64,000 nucleotides of DNA from Phreatobacter sp. (GTDB taxonomy: Bacteria; Pseudomonadota; Alphaproteobacteria; Rhizobiales; Phreatobacteraceae): assembly GCF_016793595.1 (NCBI RefSeq), contig NZ_JAEULY010000009.1, positions 310,001-374,000 of the forward strand. Direction: 5' to 3'. Below are positions 30,401-43,918 of this stretch, in pieces. The position numbers were made by a program, and so were the translations under genes. Every line of letters starts with the position of its first letter. Position 1 is the first letter of the stretch. Below the pieces are notes generated by a model that saw nothing but the letters and a program-made list of their open reading frames with translations, was not told where the DNA came from and ran no database searches.

Positions 30401-32455
30401 ATGGACAATTCGGACCTGTTCGGCGGCCCCAAGGATTCGGCGAAGACAGTGCCCCCTGCCCGTGCCGAGACCGCATCGGCGCGCGCCGCGCCGAAAGCCG
30501 CGCCCAAGGTTGCGGGAACGCCGGGCGAACAGGGCTATTCGGCATCCGACATCGAGGTTCTCGAGGGACTGGAGCCGGTGCGCCGCCGCCCCGGCATGTA
30601 TATTGGCGGCACCGACGAGAAAGCGCTGCACCACCTGTTCGCCGAGGTCATCGACAACGCCATGGACGAGGCGGTCGCCGGCCACGCGACCTGGATCGAT
30701 GTGGAGCTGTCAGCCGACGGCTCGCTCTCTGTCACCGATAACGGTCGCGGCATCCCCGTCGACCCACACCCGAAATTCCCTGACAAGTCCGCGCTCGAAG
30801 TCATCATGTGCACGCTGCACGCGGGCGGAAAGTTCGATTCCAAGGTCTATGAGACCTCCGGCGGCCTGCACGGCGTCGGCGTTTCCGTGGTCAACGCCCT
30901 CTCCGTGTCGCTGGAGGTGGAGGTTGCGCGCGGCCAGATGCTCTATCGCCAGCGCTTCTCGCGCGGCATTCCGCAGACCGGGCTCGAGGAACTCGGCCGC
31001 ATCCAGAACCGGCGCGGCACGAAGGTTCGTTTCCTGCCCGACCCCGAGATCTTCAAGGAAACCAACACGTTCAAGCCGGCGCGCCTGTTCAAGATGGCGC
31101 GCTCCAAGGCCTATCTGTTCGGTGGCGTCGAAATCCGCTGGTCCTGTGACCCGGAGCTGGTCAAGGGCACCGATACGCCCGAGAAGGCCGTGCTGCGCTT
31201 TCCCGGCGGCCTCAAGGACTATCTCGCCGCGACACTGGACGGCGCGACCATGGTCCACCCCGACATTTTCGCGGGCAAGCTGGACAAGCAGGGGCACGGC
31301 TCCGCGGAATGGGCGATCGGCTGGGTCGGCGACCAGGACGGGTTCATCTCGTCCTACTGTAATACCATTCCTACGCCCGATGGTGGCACGCATGAGCAGG
31401 GACTGCGCGTCGCCCTGCTCCGCGGCCTGAAGGACCACGCCGAGCGCACCGGCAACAAGCGGGCGGCGCAGATCACCACCGACGACATCCTGTCCGGCTG
31501 CTCGGTCATGATGTCCGTGTTCATCCGCGAACCGGAATTCCAGGGCCAGACCAAGGACAAGCTGGCCACCGCCGAGGCCGCGCGCATCGTCGAGAACGCC
31601 ATCCGCGATCCCTTCGACCACTGGCTCGCGGGCAATCCGAACCAGGCCAATCGCCTCCTCGACTGGTGCATCGAGCGCGCCGAGGAACGGCTGCGCCGCC
31701 GTGCCGAGAAGGATGTCAGTCGCAAGACAGCGGTCCGCAAGCTGCGCCTGCCCGGCAAGCTCGCCGACTGCTCGAACACCTCCGCCGCGGGCTCGGAAAT
31801 CTTCATCGTCGAGGGCGATTCCGCCGGCGGTTCGGCCAAGCAGGCGCGCGACCGGCAGACCCAGGCGATCCTGCCGCTGCGCGGCAAGATCCTCAACGTC
31901 GCCTCGGCGGGCCGCGACAAGCTCGCGCAGAACCAGCAGCTCTCCGACCTCGTCCAGGCGCTCGGCTGCGGCACCGGCTCGCACTATCGCGACGACGACC
32001 TGCGCTACGAGCGCGTCATCATCATGACCGACGCCGATGTCGACGGCGCCCATATCGCGAGCCTTCTCATCACCTTCTTCTACCGGCAGATGCCGCGCCT
32101 GGTGGACCACGGCCACCTCTATCTCGCCGTGCCGCCACTGTTCCGCCTGACCCAGGGCGGCAAGACGCTCTATGCCCGCGACGACGCCCACAAGGACGAA
32201 CTGCTGCGCACCGCGTTCAAGGGTAATCAGAAGGTCGAGATCGGCCGCTTCAAGGGCCTTGGCGAAATGATGCCGGCCCAGCTGAAGGAAACGACCATGG
32301 ACAAGAAGGTGCGCACCCTTCTGCGCGTCCATGTCGTGCCGGAGGAGCGGCCGGAGACCTCGGACAGCGTCGAGCGGCTGATGGGCGTCAAGGCTGAGCC
32401 GCGCTTCGCTTTCATCCAGGAGCGCGCCGAGTTCGCGCAGGAACTGGACATCTGA
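30401..32455 (+). CDS. parE: DNA topoisomerase IV subunit B
   Basis: A 684-residue GHKL-ATPase subunit of the decatenating topoisomerase. After a poorly conserved, Ala/Pro-rich N-terminus (about 45 residues), it has [18 protein letters not shown], the Bergerat motifs [14 protein letters not shown] and [24 protein letters not shown], and the Toprim motifs [17 protein letters not shown] and [15 protein letters not shown]. ParE rather than GyrB is preferred from the length (no GyrB insertion) and the [17 protein letters not shown] form. The partner parC is not in the window. Confidence 0.93.
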   Translation: MDNSDLFGGPKDSAKTVPPARAETASARAAPKAAPKVAGTPGEQGYSASDIEVLEGLEPVRRRPGMYIGGTDEKALHHLFAEVIDNAMDEAVAGHATWIDVELSADGSLSVTDNGRGIPVDPHPKFPDKSALEVIMCTLHAGGKFDSKVYETSGGLHGVGVSVVNALSVSLEVEVARGQMLYRQRFSRGIPQTGLEELGRIQNRRGTKVRFLPDPEIFKETNTFKPARLFKMARSKAYLFGGVEIRWSCDPELVKGTDTPEKAVLRFPGGLKDYLAATLDGATMVHPDIFAGKLDKQGHGSAEWAIGWVGDQDGFISSYCNTIPTPDGGTHEQGLRVALLRGLKDHAERTGNKRAAQITTDDILSGCSVMMSVFIREPEFQGQTKDKLATAEAARIVENAIRDPFDHWLAGNPNQANRLLDWCIERAEERLRRRAEKDVSRKTAVRKLRLPGKLADCSNTSAAGSEIFIVEGDSAGGSAKQARDRQTQAILPLRGKILNVASAGRDKLAQNQQLSDLVQALGCGTGSHYRDDDLRYERVIIMTDADVDGAHIASLLITFFYRQMPRLVDHGHLYLAVPPLFRLTQGGKTLYARDDAHKDELLRTAFKGNQKVEIGRFKGLGEMMPAQLKETTMDKKVRTLLRVHVVPEERPETSDSVERLMGVKAEPRFAFIQERAEFAQELDI

Positions 32456-32457
32456 CC

Positions 32458-32910
32458 ATGCGCCGGGCGGCAGCGGCGCTCACCATGCTTGCCGCGCTTG
32501 TGGCGGCGGCCCCCCTCGCCGCCCAGTCACCCGATCCGACCCGCATCCTCGCCGCCATCCCCGGCGAGGTTATGTTCCTGCGCGCCACCGGCACCTGGCG
32601 GCAGGGTGACCGCGAGGGACCCTCGCGCATCGTGCTGCTCAGGACCAACGCGCCAGACGGCGCCATGCGCCTCTTCGTCCAGTGGCTTGCAGTCGCCGAC
32701 CAGCGCACCGGCCGGATCGGCGTGGTCGCGACGGAGGAAATCCCCGAAGTCTTCGACTGGCGGGTGAAGATCGAGGATTACCGCATCGAGCCTGATGTCG
32801 ATGGCGCGCGCGTCATGTTCGACGGCACCGTTCTGACCAGCGGCCAGAAGCGGCGCTACATGCTGACCATCGGCCCGCCCGGCGAGGTCATGTTCTCCGG
32901 CAGCCGCTAA
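32458..32910 (+). CDS. hypothetical periplasmic protein
   Basis: A 150-residue protein with a signal peptide (MRRAAAALTMLAALVAAAPLAAQ, cleavage near residue 22) and a compact beta-rich mature part without Cys. No family is recognised. It starts two bases after the parE stop and is probably in the same transcript. Its stop codon (32908-32910) directly abuts the stop of the convergent hydrolase gene, with no base between them. Confidence 0.7.
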   Translation: MRRAAAALTMLAALVAAAPLAAQSPDPTRILAAIPGEVMFLRATGTWRQGDREGPSRIVLLRTNAPDGAMRLFVQWLAVADQRTGRIGVVATEEIPEVFDWRVKIEDYRIEPDVDGARVMFDGTVLTSGQKRRYMLTIGPPGEVMFSGSR

Positions 32911-33609
32911 TCAAGCCGAAAGCCATTCGATCAGCGCGGCATTGACCGCCTCCGGCCGCTCCAGCGTCGAGAGGTGTCCGCAATCAGCGATCACCGTCAG
33001 CTTTGCGCCGGGAATGGCCTCGGCCATGTCCTCGGACATGAAAGGCGGCGTGATCGCATCCTCGTCGCCGACCAGAACCAGCGTCGGGCAGCGGACCGCC
33101 TTCAGGCCCGGCTCGAAATTCGGGCGTGCGATCACCGCCTTCTGCTGGCGGATGAACCGGGCCGGACCAGTCTGATCGGCCATCGACCGCACGATCGCCT
33201 CGAGATCCTTGTCGCCGACGCGCTTCAGATGGACGAGGCGCGGCCAAAGCACGCCGTGAATGTCGTCGAACCGGCCTGTCTGGGCCATCTTGATCGCCGC
33301 CATGCGGATCTCGGCATCCTCGGGCATGTCGGCGCTGGCACGGGTATCGAGCAGCGCGAGCTTCTGCACCCGCTGCGGCGCCTGCCGCATGACCTCGAGC
33401 GCCACATAGCCGCCCATCGACAGGCCGGCGAGTGCGAAGCGCGGCGGCGCGGCGGCGAGAAGTCGCCCGGCGATCTCCTCGACGGTGTCGTCGCTGGCAT
33501 GGTCGGCGATGGCAATGCCGGCGAGGTCCGAGAGCGCCTCCACCTGCGGTGCGAACAGATCGGCGGTGCAGTTGAGACCCGGTACGAAAACGAGAGCGGG
33601 TTTGGCCAT
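32911..33609 (-). CDS. alpha/beta-fold hydrolase
   Basis: A 232-residue hydrolase. It begins KPALVFVPGLNCTADLF (oxyanion-hole region). The nucleophile elbow is LAGLSMGGYVALEV (Ser near residue 81), the acid is in LVLVGDEDAITPP (Asp), and the His is in VIADCGHLSTLERPE. The complete catalytic triad argues for an active esterase or related enzyme of unknown substrate. The ATG at 33609 is preferred; an in-frame GTG at 33630 is the alternative. Confidence 0.88.
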   Translation of the reverse strand: MAKPALVFVPGLNCTADLFAPQVEALSDLAGIAIADHASDDTVEEIAGRLLAAAPPRFALAGLSMGGYVALEVMRQAPQRVQKLALLDTRASADMPEDAEIRMAAIKMAQTGRFDDIHGVLWPRLVHLKRVGDKDLEAIVRSMADQTGPARFIRQQKAVIARPNFEPGLKAVRCPTLVLVGDEDAITPPFMSEDMAEAIPGAKLTVIADCGHLSTLERPEAVNAALIEWLSA

Positions 33610-33687
33610 GAGGGTGGAATCCTTCACCAATCATGCCGAATTCCGCCGAATCGGCTTGGTCCAGAGGGTTCGCACGCCTGTCATTCG

Positions 33688-33715
33688 TTGACAATCGGGG
33701 CCGCGCGACTATGTT
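33688..33715 (+). promoter_or_regulatory. putative rhlE promoter
   Basis: TTGACA (33688-33693) and TATGTT (33710-33715) with a 16-bp spacer, giving a 5' untranslated region of about 140 bases before the helicase gene. Long leaders are common for cold-induced DEAD-box helicase genes; whether this one is temperature-regulated is unknown. Confidence 0.6.
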
Positions 33716-33863
33716 GCGCCGCATCGAATGGCTCGTCCGCTGAGCCCTTCGCCATGTCCGTCCGGCCTCGTGGGTTCTAGGGGCCGCTGCGCGAAACCGT
33801 ATCGCGCCGATTGCCTCAAGACATCGTCAGAAGACCCCGAGACCTGAAGGATACCCTCCACCC

Positions 33864-35330
<1,467 letters not shown>

Positions 35331-35406
35331 TCTGACCGGATAAGTCCGACTTTTACCGGGGATAAAGCATTAGCGCGTTACCGTTCCGGCCATCGAGCTC
35401 GGAGTG

Positions 35407-35428
35407 CGTGGAAGCGTGCTCTTCCACG
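35407..35428. repeat. 8-bp inverted repeat in the 5' region of the diguanylate cyclase gene
   Basis: CGTGGAAG (35407-35414) and CTTCCACG (35421-35428) are perfect inverted copies separated by six bases, ending 20 bp before the ATG at 35448. There is no T tract, so it is not a terminator. It could be an operator or an RNA hairpin near the ribosome binding site. Confidence 0.4.
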
Positions 35429-35447
35429 CCAGAACCGGCTGCTGTCC

Positions 35448-36512
35448 ATGCAAGAACACAATGACGATGTCGAGCGCAGCCACGGCTTCGGTGACCTTGC
35501 CTTTGCCCAGATCAAGGGCCGGCAGCTCGGCGCCATGCCGCGCAACTACGAGGTCTGGTACACCTACGCATCCGGCTATCACGCCGAACTGTCGGACGCG
35601 ATCAACGTCATTCTGTCCGAACACGGCGCGATCACGCAGGAACAGCTCGACGGCGTCTACGAGGCCCATCTCTCGCCCAACCGGCTGACCGACAAGATCG
35701 ACGTCGTCGGCAACCGCGTCATGGACGAGATCGAGCAGGTCATGGCCATGATCGATTCCGCTGCGGGTCAGGCTTCGGCCTACGGCAACGACCTCGCCGG
35801 CGCCTCGGCCCGGCTCGCTGCCGTCGGCACTCCCGAGGGCGTGCGGACCATCATCGAGACGCTCGTGCGCTCGACGCGCGAGATCGAAGCCAACAACAAG
35901 GCACTGGAGCAGCGGCTGAAGGCTTCGCGCAGCGAGATTCAGCAGTTGCAGGAAAATCTCGACGCCGTCAGGACGGAATCGCTGACAGACCCGCTGACGT
36001 CGCTCGGCAACCGCAAGTTCTACGATCAGGCCATCACCAAGGCCGTGGCGCTCGCCAACAAGAGCGAGCGGCCGCTCTGCCTGCTGGTGAGCGACATCGA
36101 CCACTTCAAGAAGTTCAACGACACGTTCGGCCATCTGACCGGCGATCAGGTGCTGCGTCTCGTGGCGCTGTCGGTGAAGCAGAACGTCAAGACACAGGAC
36201 CTCGCCTGCCGCTACGGCGGAGAGGAGTTCGCGATCATCCTCCCCGACACGACGCTGCGCGCGGCCGTGACGGTCGCCGAGCACATCCGCCGCTCGGTGA
36301 TGACCAAGGAGCTGATCAAGCGCTCCACGTCGGAGAACCTCGGTCGCATCACCATTTCGCTCGGCGTCGCCGCCTTCAAGCCCGGCGATACCGTCGCGAC
36401 CCTCTACGATCGCGCCGATCAGTGCCTCTATTCGGCGAAGCGCAACGGCCGTAATCGCGTGGTCTGCGAGACCGACCCGGAAGCCGAGATGCTCGACGTC
36501 AAGGTCGCCTGA
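35448..36512 (+). CDS. diguanylate cyclase (GGDEF domain)
   Basis: A 354-residue cytoplasmic protein. The N-terminal 150 residues are helical and unrecognised. A coiled coil (ALEQRLKASRSEIQQLQENLDAV) links to the GGDEF domain, which starts at TDPLTSLGNRKFYD. The active site reads RYGGEEFAII (Glu variant, active in many enzymes). The inhibitory I-site position reads KTQD rather than RxxD, so product inhibition may be weak or absent. It would make cyclic di-GMP from GTP. No transmembrane helix is seen. The ATG at 35448 is 117 bp after rhlE. Confidence 0.92.
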   Translation: MQEHNDDVERSHGFGDLAFAQIKGRQLGAMPRNYEVWYTYASGYHAELSDAINVILSEHGAITQEQLDGVYEAHLSPNRLTDKIDVVGNRVMDEIEQVMAMIDSAAGQASAYGNDLAGASARLAAVGTPEGVRTIIETLVRSTREIEANNKALEQRLKASRSEIQQLQENLDAVRTESLTDPLTSLGNRKFYDQAITKAVALANKSERPLCLLVSDIDHFKKFNDTFGHLTGDQVLRLVALSVKQNVKTQDLACRYGGEEFAIILPDTTLRAAVTVAEHIRRSVMTKELIKRSTSENLGRITISLGVAAFKPGDTVATLYDRADQCLYSAKRNGRNRVVCETDPEAEMLDVKVA

Positions 36513-36526
36513 TCAGCATCGCCTGA

Positions 36527-36904
36527 TCAGCGTTCCTGCCTGACCGTCTTCGTCCGCGAACGCTTCGGCTTGACCGGCGCGCGCCGCGCGGCATCCCAGG
36601 CGATCGCCGCCCATTTCCGCAAGTCGTCCTCGTCATCGAAACAGGCGTCGGGCATCCGGCGATAGCTCGCCACGACGCGCTCGCCACTCGCCCGCCCATA
36701 GGTAAAGGGCGGCATGCCAGCCGCTTCGAACAGCGGCGTCGTCTCGGCATCGGCCTTGAGGAACAGCCCGGCCCGGATCGCCAGCGCGAAAACGATGCCG
36801 TCGCGATAGACGGCATGGCCGGAGAACATCCGCTTGACGGTGACGCGCGCAAACGGCGCGAACAGATCGATCAGGAAATCCGGGTCGAAGGCGGCATCCG
36901 CCAT
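36527..36904 (-). CDS. TfoX/Sxy N-terminal domain protein
   Basis: A 125-residue protein equal to the TfoX N-terminal domain: DLFAPFARVTVKRMFSGHAVYRDGIVFALA, LFLKADAETTPLFEAAG, FTYGRASGERVVASYRRMP. It lacks the C-terminal TfoX domain of the competence regulators Sxy/TfoX. Its ATG overlaps the stop of sufA (TGATG), so it is translated with the SUF operon. Its role there is unknown. The C-terminus is basic. Confidence 0.85.
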   Translation of the reverse strand: MADAAFDPDFLIDLFAPFARVTVKRMFSGHAVYRDGIVFALAIRAGLFLKADAETTPLFEAAGMPPFTYGRASGERVVASYRRMPDACFDDEDDLRKWAAIAWDAARRAPVKPKRSRTKTVRQER

Positions 36905-37281
36905 CAGACCGCGCCGAGCGCCTCGGGTCTTGCCGGGGTCAGCGCGATGGACTCGCCGCAGCCGCAGGCCGACGTCTGGTTGGGGTTGTTGAACACGAAT
37001 TTCGAGGCCAGCTTGTCGGTGACGAAGTCCATCTCGGTGCCTAGCAGGTAGAGCACCGCCTTGGCATCGATGAAGACCTTCACGCCGCGATCCTCGACAA
37101 CCTCGTCGAACTTGGCCGGAGCCTCGACGAACTCCATCGTGTATTCCATGCCGGCGCAGCCGCCCTTCTTGACGCCGACGCGCAGACCGGCCTTCGGCGT
37201 GTCGGATGAAGCCATGAGAGACTTCACCCTCTCGGCTGCGGTTTCGGTCAGGCGCATGGCCTGCATCTTCGGCAAGGGCAT
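36904..37281 (-). CDS. sufA: A-type iron-sulfur carrier SufA
   Basis: A 125-residue A-type scaffold/carrier protein. The three conserved Cys are present: one in KKGGCAGMEY and two in SACGCGES. The fold begins LTETAAERVKSLMA. The ATG at 37281 has GGAGAT upstream; a longer frame to 37308 lacks a ribosome site. SufA receives Fe-S clusters from the SufBCD complex and passes them to target proteins. It lies at the end of the SUF operon. Confidence 0.93.
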   Translation of the reverse strand: MPLPKMQAMRLTETAAERVKSLMASSDTPKAGLRVGVKKGGCAGMEYTMEFVEAPAKFDEVVEDRGVKVFIDAKAVLYLLGTEMDFVTDKLASKFVFNNPNQTSACGCGESIALTPARPEALGAV

Positions 37282-37387
37282 TTGGATCTCCAAAGCGCCC
37301 GGGTTCAAGGCCCGGCGTTCAAAGCGTCTGCGCTCAATATAGAGATTGCGCGTCCCGAGTTAAATGCCCGGTGAATGCCAGCGGCGC

Positions 37388-37759
37388 TCACCACATGTTC
37401 AGGGCGACGCGCGCCTCGTCCGACATGCGGCTCTGGTCCCAGGGCGGATCGAAGGTCAGGTTCACCTTGACCTCTGAAATGCCCGGCACGCTGGCCACCG
37501 CATTCTCCACCATGCCCGGCAGTTCCGCCGCCGCGGGGCAGGACGGCGACGTCAGCGTCATGTCGATGGCGACCTTGCGCGCATCGTCGATGTCGACGCG
37601 ATAGATCAGGCCGAGTTCGTAGATGTCCGACGGGATTTCGGGGTCGTAGACCGACTTCATGGCCGCGACGATATCGTCGGTCAGACGATCGAGCTCTTCC
37701 GGGGGAATGGCATTGGTGTCGCCACCCACGGTGGTATTGAGGGTCTGGGTATCGTCCAT
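37388..37759 (-). CDS. sufT: SUF system maturation protein SufT (DUF59/MIP18 family)
   Basis: A 123-residue MIP18/DUF59 protein: YDPEIPSDIYELGLIYRVDID, then TLTSPSCPAAAELPGMVENAV with the conserved Cys, and VNLTFDPPWDQSRMSDEAR. This matches SufT of bacterial SUF operons, which helps mature Fe-S proteins. The ATG at 37759 is used. It lies between sufS and sufA, the usual place in Hyphomicrobiales. Confidence 0.92.
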   Translation of the reverse strand: MDDTQTLNTTVGGDTNAIPPEELDRLTDDIVAAMKSVYDPEIPSDIYELGLIYRVDIDDARKVAIDMTLTSPSCPAAAELPGMVENAVASVPGISEVKVNLTFDPPWDQSRMSDEARVALNMW

Positions 37760-37799
37760 CGGGGTCAAGGTCCGTGGGTCAAGGCTGGACGAAATCGTC

Positions 37800-39056
37800 T
37801 CAGCCGAACATATTTTGGGCCTTCAGAAGGGCTTCCGCAAGGCGATCGACCTCTTCGATCGTGTTGTAGAGCCCGAACGACGCCCGGCAGGTCGAAGTCA
37901 CGCCGAACCGTTGCAGCAGCGGCATGGCGCAATGTGTGCCGGCGCGCACCGCCACGCCGTAGCGGTCGATGACAGTCGCGACGTCATGGGCATGGGCGCC
38001 CTTCATCTCGAAAGAGACGATGGCGCCCTTGTCCCGCGCATTGCCGAAAATGCGGATCGAGTTGATCGCGCCGAGCCGCTCATGCGCGTATCGCACCAGC
38101 TTGTCCTCGTGGGCGCGAATAGCGTCCCGTCCGATGGAACGCATGTATTCGACAGCTTCGCCGAGCCCGATCGCCTGCACGATTGCCGGCGTGCCCGCCT
38201 CGAAACGGTGCGGCGGGTCGTTGTAGGTGACCGTGTCGGTCGTCACCACCGAGATCATCTCGCCGCCGCCGTTGAACGGCGGCATACGGTCGAGATGTTC
38301 CTTCTTGCCGTAGAGCACACCGATGCCGGTCGGCCCGTAAACCTTGTGGCCGGTGAAGACGTAGAAGTCGGCATCGAGCGCCTGCACGTCCACGTCCATG
38401 TGGACGCTCGCCTGCGAGCCGTCGACCAGCACCGGAATGCCCTTCGCATGAGCCAGCCGGATGCACTCGGCGATCGGAACCACGGTGCCGAGCGCGTTCG
38501 ACATGTGGGTCAGCGCCACCATCTTCACGCGCGGCCCGAGCAGCTTCTCGAACTCGTCGATGAGGAAATTGCCCTCGTCGTCGATGGGCGCCCAGACCAG
38601 CTTCGCCCCGCGCCGCTCGCGGTGGAAATGCCACGGCACGATGTTGGAATGGTGCTCCATGATCGAGAGCACGATTTCGTCGCCCTCGCCGATCACCATG
38701 CCGCCGAAGGAGGATGCGACCAGATTGATCGCCTCCGACGCATTCCGCGTGAAGATAACCTGATCGACCGAGGGCGCGTTCAGGAAGGCGCGCACGCTCT
38801 CGCGCGCCGCCTCATAGGCCTCCGTCGCGGCATTGGCGAGGTAGTGCAGGCCGCGGTGGACGTTGGCGTATTCGGTCTCGTAGACCCGCGTGATCCGGTC
38901 GATCACCGCCTTCGGCTTCTGTGCCGAGGCGGCGTTGTCGAGATAGACGAGGTCCTTGCCGTAGGGCTTCAGCGCGAGCGCGGGAAAGTCCCTGCGGATG
39001 AGGTCGACGTCATAGCCGCCATTGGCGACCGCAGGATGCCGGCCCGGAGCGGACAT
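37800..39056 (-). CDS. sufS: cysteine desulfurase SufS (group II)
   Basis: A 418-residue PLP enzyme that removes sulfur from cysteine for cluster assembly. It has YLDNAASAQKPKAVID near the N-terminus, FTRNASEAINLVASS, SIMEHHSNIVPWHF, DGSQASVHM, the PLP lysine in FYVFTGHKVYGPTGIGVLYG, and the short group II Cys loop RAGTHCAMPLLQRFG. The order sufB-C-D-S-T-A on one strand confirms its role. The start is three bases after the sufD stop region. Confidence 0.96.
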   Translation of the reverse strand: MSAPGRHPAVANGGYDVDLIRRDFPALALKPYGKDLVYLDNAASAQKPKAVIDRITRVYETEYANVHRGLHYLANAATEAYEAARESVRAFLNAPSVDQVIFTRNASEAINLVASSFGGMVIGEGDEIVLSIMEHHSNIVPWHFHRERRGAKLVWAPIDDEGNFLIDEFEKLLGPRVKMVALTHMSNALGTVVPIAECIRLAHAKGIPVLVDGSQASVHMDVDVQALDADFYVFTGHKVYGPTGIGVLYGKKEHLDRMPPFNGGGEMISVVTTDTVTYNDPPHRFEAGTPAIVQAIGLGEAVEYMRSIGRDAIRAHEDKLVRYAHERLGAINSIRIFGNARDKGAIVSFEMKGAHAHDVATVIDRYGVAVRAGTHCAMPLLQRFGVTSTCRASFGLYNTIEEVDRLAEALLKAQNMFG

Positions 39057-39059
39057 GGT

Positions 39060-40406
39060 TCAGCCCCTCGCCCGCATCCAGTCGAGGATGGTCGTCAGCA
39101 TGGCCTCGCGGAGTTCCTCCACGACCCCGAGCGGACCCTCGCCGAAATCCTCGATGGCCTCGCGCGCGAAAGCCTCCACCAGCAGGGCCTCGGCCTCCTT
39201 GTGCGGGATGCCGCGCGCCTTGAGATAGAACATCAGGTCCGCGTCCAGTTCGCCGCAGGTGCAGCCGTGGGCGCAGGCGACGTCGTCGGCGAAGATCTCC
39301 AGCTCCGGCTTGTTGTCCATGGCCGGGCCTTCGGCGAGCATGATGGTCTGGCTCATCATGCGGCCGTCGGTCTTCTGCGCTTCCGGCTGGACGATGATCT
39401 TGCCCTGAAAGACGCCATGCGCCTCGTTGTCGAGGATGTGCTTGTAGAGTTCGCGGCTTTCGCAGTGCGGCACCGCATGGTCCATCAGCAGCGAGGTGTC
39501 GGCGTGCTGGCGGCCGCGCAGCATGGTGACCCCGCGCAGCGTCGCCTTGGAGTTCTCCCCGACGAAGCGGGTGAACAGCTGGCTGCGCGAGACGGCGGCG
39601 CCAGTGGTCAGCGTCAGCGTGTCGAAATGCGCGTCGGCGCCGATATCGGCATCGAGGGTGGCGAGATGCAGCGCCTCATTGCCTTCGATCTGCCGACGGC
39701 CGTGCTCCAGCGTCGCGCCGTCGCCGACGACGACCTGCAGCACGACATTCTTCTGGTAGTCGGTGCCGGCAGGGCCGACATGGGTCTCGACAATGCCGGC
39801 CGAAGCGCCCTCACCGACCAGCACGAGCACGCGGGTATTGATCAGCCGAGCTTCGCCCGCCGAGGTGATCGAGATGAGGTCGAGCACGTGGCCGACATTG
39901 GTGCCCGCCGCGATCTCGATGACGAGACCGTCGGTCAGGAAGGCGGCATTGAGGGCGAAGGCCGCGTTGGCCTGCGCCGCGGCGCTGCCCGCGAGCCGAG
40001 ATGCGATCTCCGGGCGGCCGACGATGGCGGAGCTGAGTGGCGTCACCTTGACGCCGTCAGGCAGCGTCCCGGTGTCGGAAAGCTCCGGCGAATAGAAGCC
40101 GTCGACCATCACCAGCCGGCTGCCGCCGATGCGCGGGATATTGCCGACCGCGACCTTGGCGGCGAGCAGCGTCGAGGCATCGGCCGCCTGCGCCAGCGGC
40201 TTCGCCTCGCGCATCATCGCGCGCAGGTCGGTGTACTTCCAGTCTTCCACCCGCCGGTGCGGCAAGCCCGAAGCCTCGAAGCGCGAATAGCCCTGCGCGC
40301 GCAGGTCCTCGACCGACGGCGCGGGCGCGCCGGCGGCACGCAGCGCCGCATAGGCGCTGATCAGCGACTGCTCGGCCGCCGTGCGGATGGGGGTAACCGC
40401 GTTCAT
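39060..40406 (-). CDS. sufD: Fe-S cluster assembly scaffold subunit SufD
   Basis: A 448-residue SufBD-family protein. It opens AEQSLISAYAALRAAG, with GLPHRRVEDWKYTDLR early on. The beta-helix core has repeated short strands. The end carries the typical SufD signature HGCTCGELDADLMFYLKARGIPHKEAEALLVEAF. The ATG at 40406 with GAGGAAA upstream is preferred over the GTG at 40418, which overlaps the sufC stop. Confidence 0.95.
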   Translation of the reverse strand: MNAVTPIRTAAEQSLISAYAALRAAGAPAPSVEDLRAQGYSRFEASGLPHRRVEDWKYTDLRAMMREAKPLAQAADASTLLAAKVAVGNIPRIGGSRLVMVDGFYSPELSDTGTLPDGVKVTPLSSAIVGRPEIASRLAGSAAAQANAAFALNAAFLTDGLVIEIAAGTNVGHVLDLISITSAGEARLINTRVLVLVGEGASAGIVETHVGPAGTDYQKNVVLQVVVGDGATLEHGRRQIEGNEALHLATLDADIGADAHFDTLTLTTGAAVSRSQLFTRFVGENSKATLRGVTMLRGRQHADTSLLMDHAVPHCESRELYKHILDNEAHGVFQGKIIVQPEAQKTDGRMMSQTIMLAEGPAMDNKPELEIFADDVACAHGCTCGELDADLMFYLKARGIPHKEAEALLVEAFAREAIEDFGEGPLGVVEELREAMLTTILDWMRARG

Positions 40407-40414
40407 GGCTTTCC

Positions 40415-41176
<762 letters not shown>

Positions 41177-41244
41177 GGGGTGGTCCGTACAAGAATGGGG
41201 CGGAGCCGTGCGCGGCCCGCGATGTCAGGGCGAAGGGCCGGCGA

Positions 41245-42717
<1,473 letters not shown>

Positions 42718-42766
42718 GGGTCTCTCCTTCTCATCCGCGCGGCTTCAAGGGCCGCGGGTCTCACAT

Positions 42767-43918
42767 CTACGCGGCGCGGGCCGCGACCTTCCCGACATGG
42801 GCCGAAAAGGCATTCACGAAACGCTCCACATCCTCGCGGCTGGTCGACCATCCGAGAGTGACGCGCAGCGCGGATTTCGCCTCCGCGCCCTCCAGCCCCA
42901 TCGCCGCCAGCACGTGGCTTGGCGCGACCTTGCCGGAGGAACAGGCCGATCCGGTCGAGACCGATACGCCCGCAAGATCGAGCGCGATCACGGTGGTCTC
43001 GCCGTCAAGGCCGGGATGCACGGTGAGGCTGGTATTCGCCAGCCGCCCTGCTGGCAAGCCGACAACGCGGCTTTGCCCTGAAATAGTGACGATTTGCCCC
43101 TCCAGCCAGTCCCGGAGGGCACCGAGCCGCTGCATCTCGGCATAGATCGAACCAGCAACGGCCCTGGCCGCCGCGCCGAAGCCGGCAATGCCGGCAAGAT
43201 TTTCCGTTCCGGCGCGGAAACGGCCCTCCTGCCCGCCGCCCCTGACGAGGCGCTCGATATCGACCGATTCCGCCCCGCGGATGATCGCGCCGACGCCCTG
43301 CGGACCGCCGATCTTGTGGGCGGAAACGAAGATCGCATCCGCGCCGAGGGTCCAGAGGTCCAGCGGCAGCTTGCCCAGCGCCTGCACGGCATCGACCACC
43401 AGGCTCGCCCCATGGGCGACGCACAGCCGGCGCACCGCATCGAGTGGCTGAACCACGCCGGTCTCGTTGTTCGCCGCCATGACGGCCACCAGCGCGGGCG
43501 CCGGGGAAGCTTCGAGAAGCCGCTCGAGCGCCGCCAGATCGACCGTCCCACCAGCTCCTACCGGGCAGATATGGACGGCATCGGCATGAAACCGTCCCCC
43601 CGCCAGCACGCAGGAATGCTCGACCGCGGATACGATCAGCGTCCGGTGGCCCGTCTGCCCCATCTTGCCGATGAAACCTGGCGCGAGCAGCGTCGCCGCC
43701 GCCTCGCTGCCGCCGGAGGTGAAGGTGACGCAGCGCGCCTCCGCCCCCACCAGGCCAGCGACATCTTCACGCGCCCCTTCGATAATGCGCCGCGCCGCCC
43801 GCCCGTCCGCATGCGTCGCCGAGGCATTGCCCGCCACCGACAGGCCAGCGACCATCGCTTCGCGGGCCTCCGGCCGGAGCGGCGATGTCGCATTGTGATC
43901 GAGATAGGCGCGCGTCAT
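42767..43918 (-). CDS. cysteine desulfurase, IscS/NifS-like (group I), first gene of the SUF operon
   Basis: A 383-residue PLP-dependent desulfurase. It has YLDHNATSPLRPEAREAM, FTSGGSEAAATLLAPGF, SAVEHSCVLAG, VMAANNETGVVQPL, VVDAVQALGK, the PLP lysine in FVSAHKIGGPQGVGAI, and the flexible Cys loop STGSACSSGKVAPSHVL with an extended, group I arrangement. It is a second desulfurase beside sufS, a layout common in Hyphomicrobiales SUF operons. An Irr-type box lies upstream. Confidence 0.92.
   Translation of the reverse strand: MTRAYLDHNATSPLRPEAREAMVAGLSVAGNASATHADGRAARRIIEGAREDVAGLVGAEARCVTFTSGGSEAAATLLAPGFIGKMGQTGHRTLIVSAVEHSCVLAGGRFHADAVHICPVGAGGTVDLAALERLLEASPAPALVAVMAANNETGVVQPLDAVRRLCVAHGASLVVDAVQALGKLPLDLWTLGADAIFVSAHKIGGPQGVGAIIRGAESVDIERLVRGGGQEGRFRAGTENLAGIAGFGAAARAVAGSIYAEMQRLGALRDWLEGQIVTISGQSRVVGLPAGRLANTSLTVHPGLDGETTVIALDLAGVSVSTGSACSSGKVAPSHVLAAMGLEGAEAKSALRVTLGWSTSREDVERFVNAFSAHVGKVAARAA

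Noticed and set aside
36497..36526. Short tandem duplication (CGCCTGATCAGC twice) at the end of the diguanylate cyclase gene
   Set aside because: Only one duplicate between convergent genes; probably chance or a minor slippage event.
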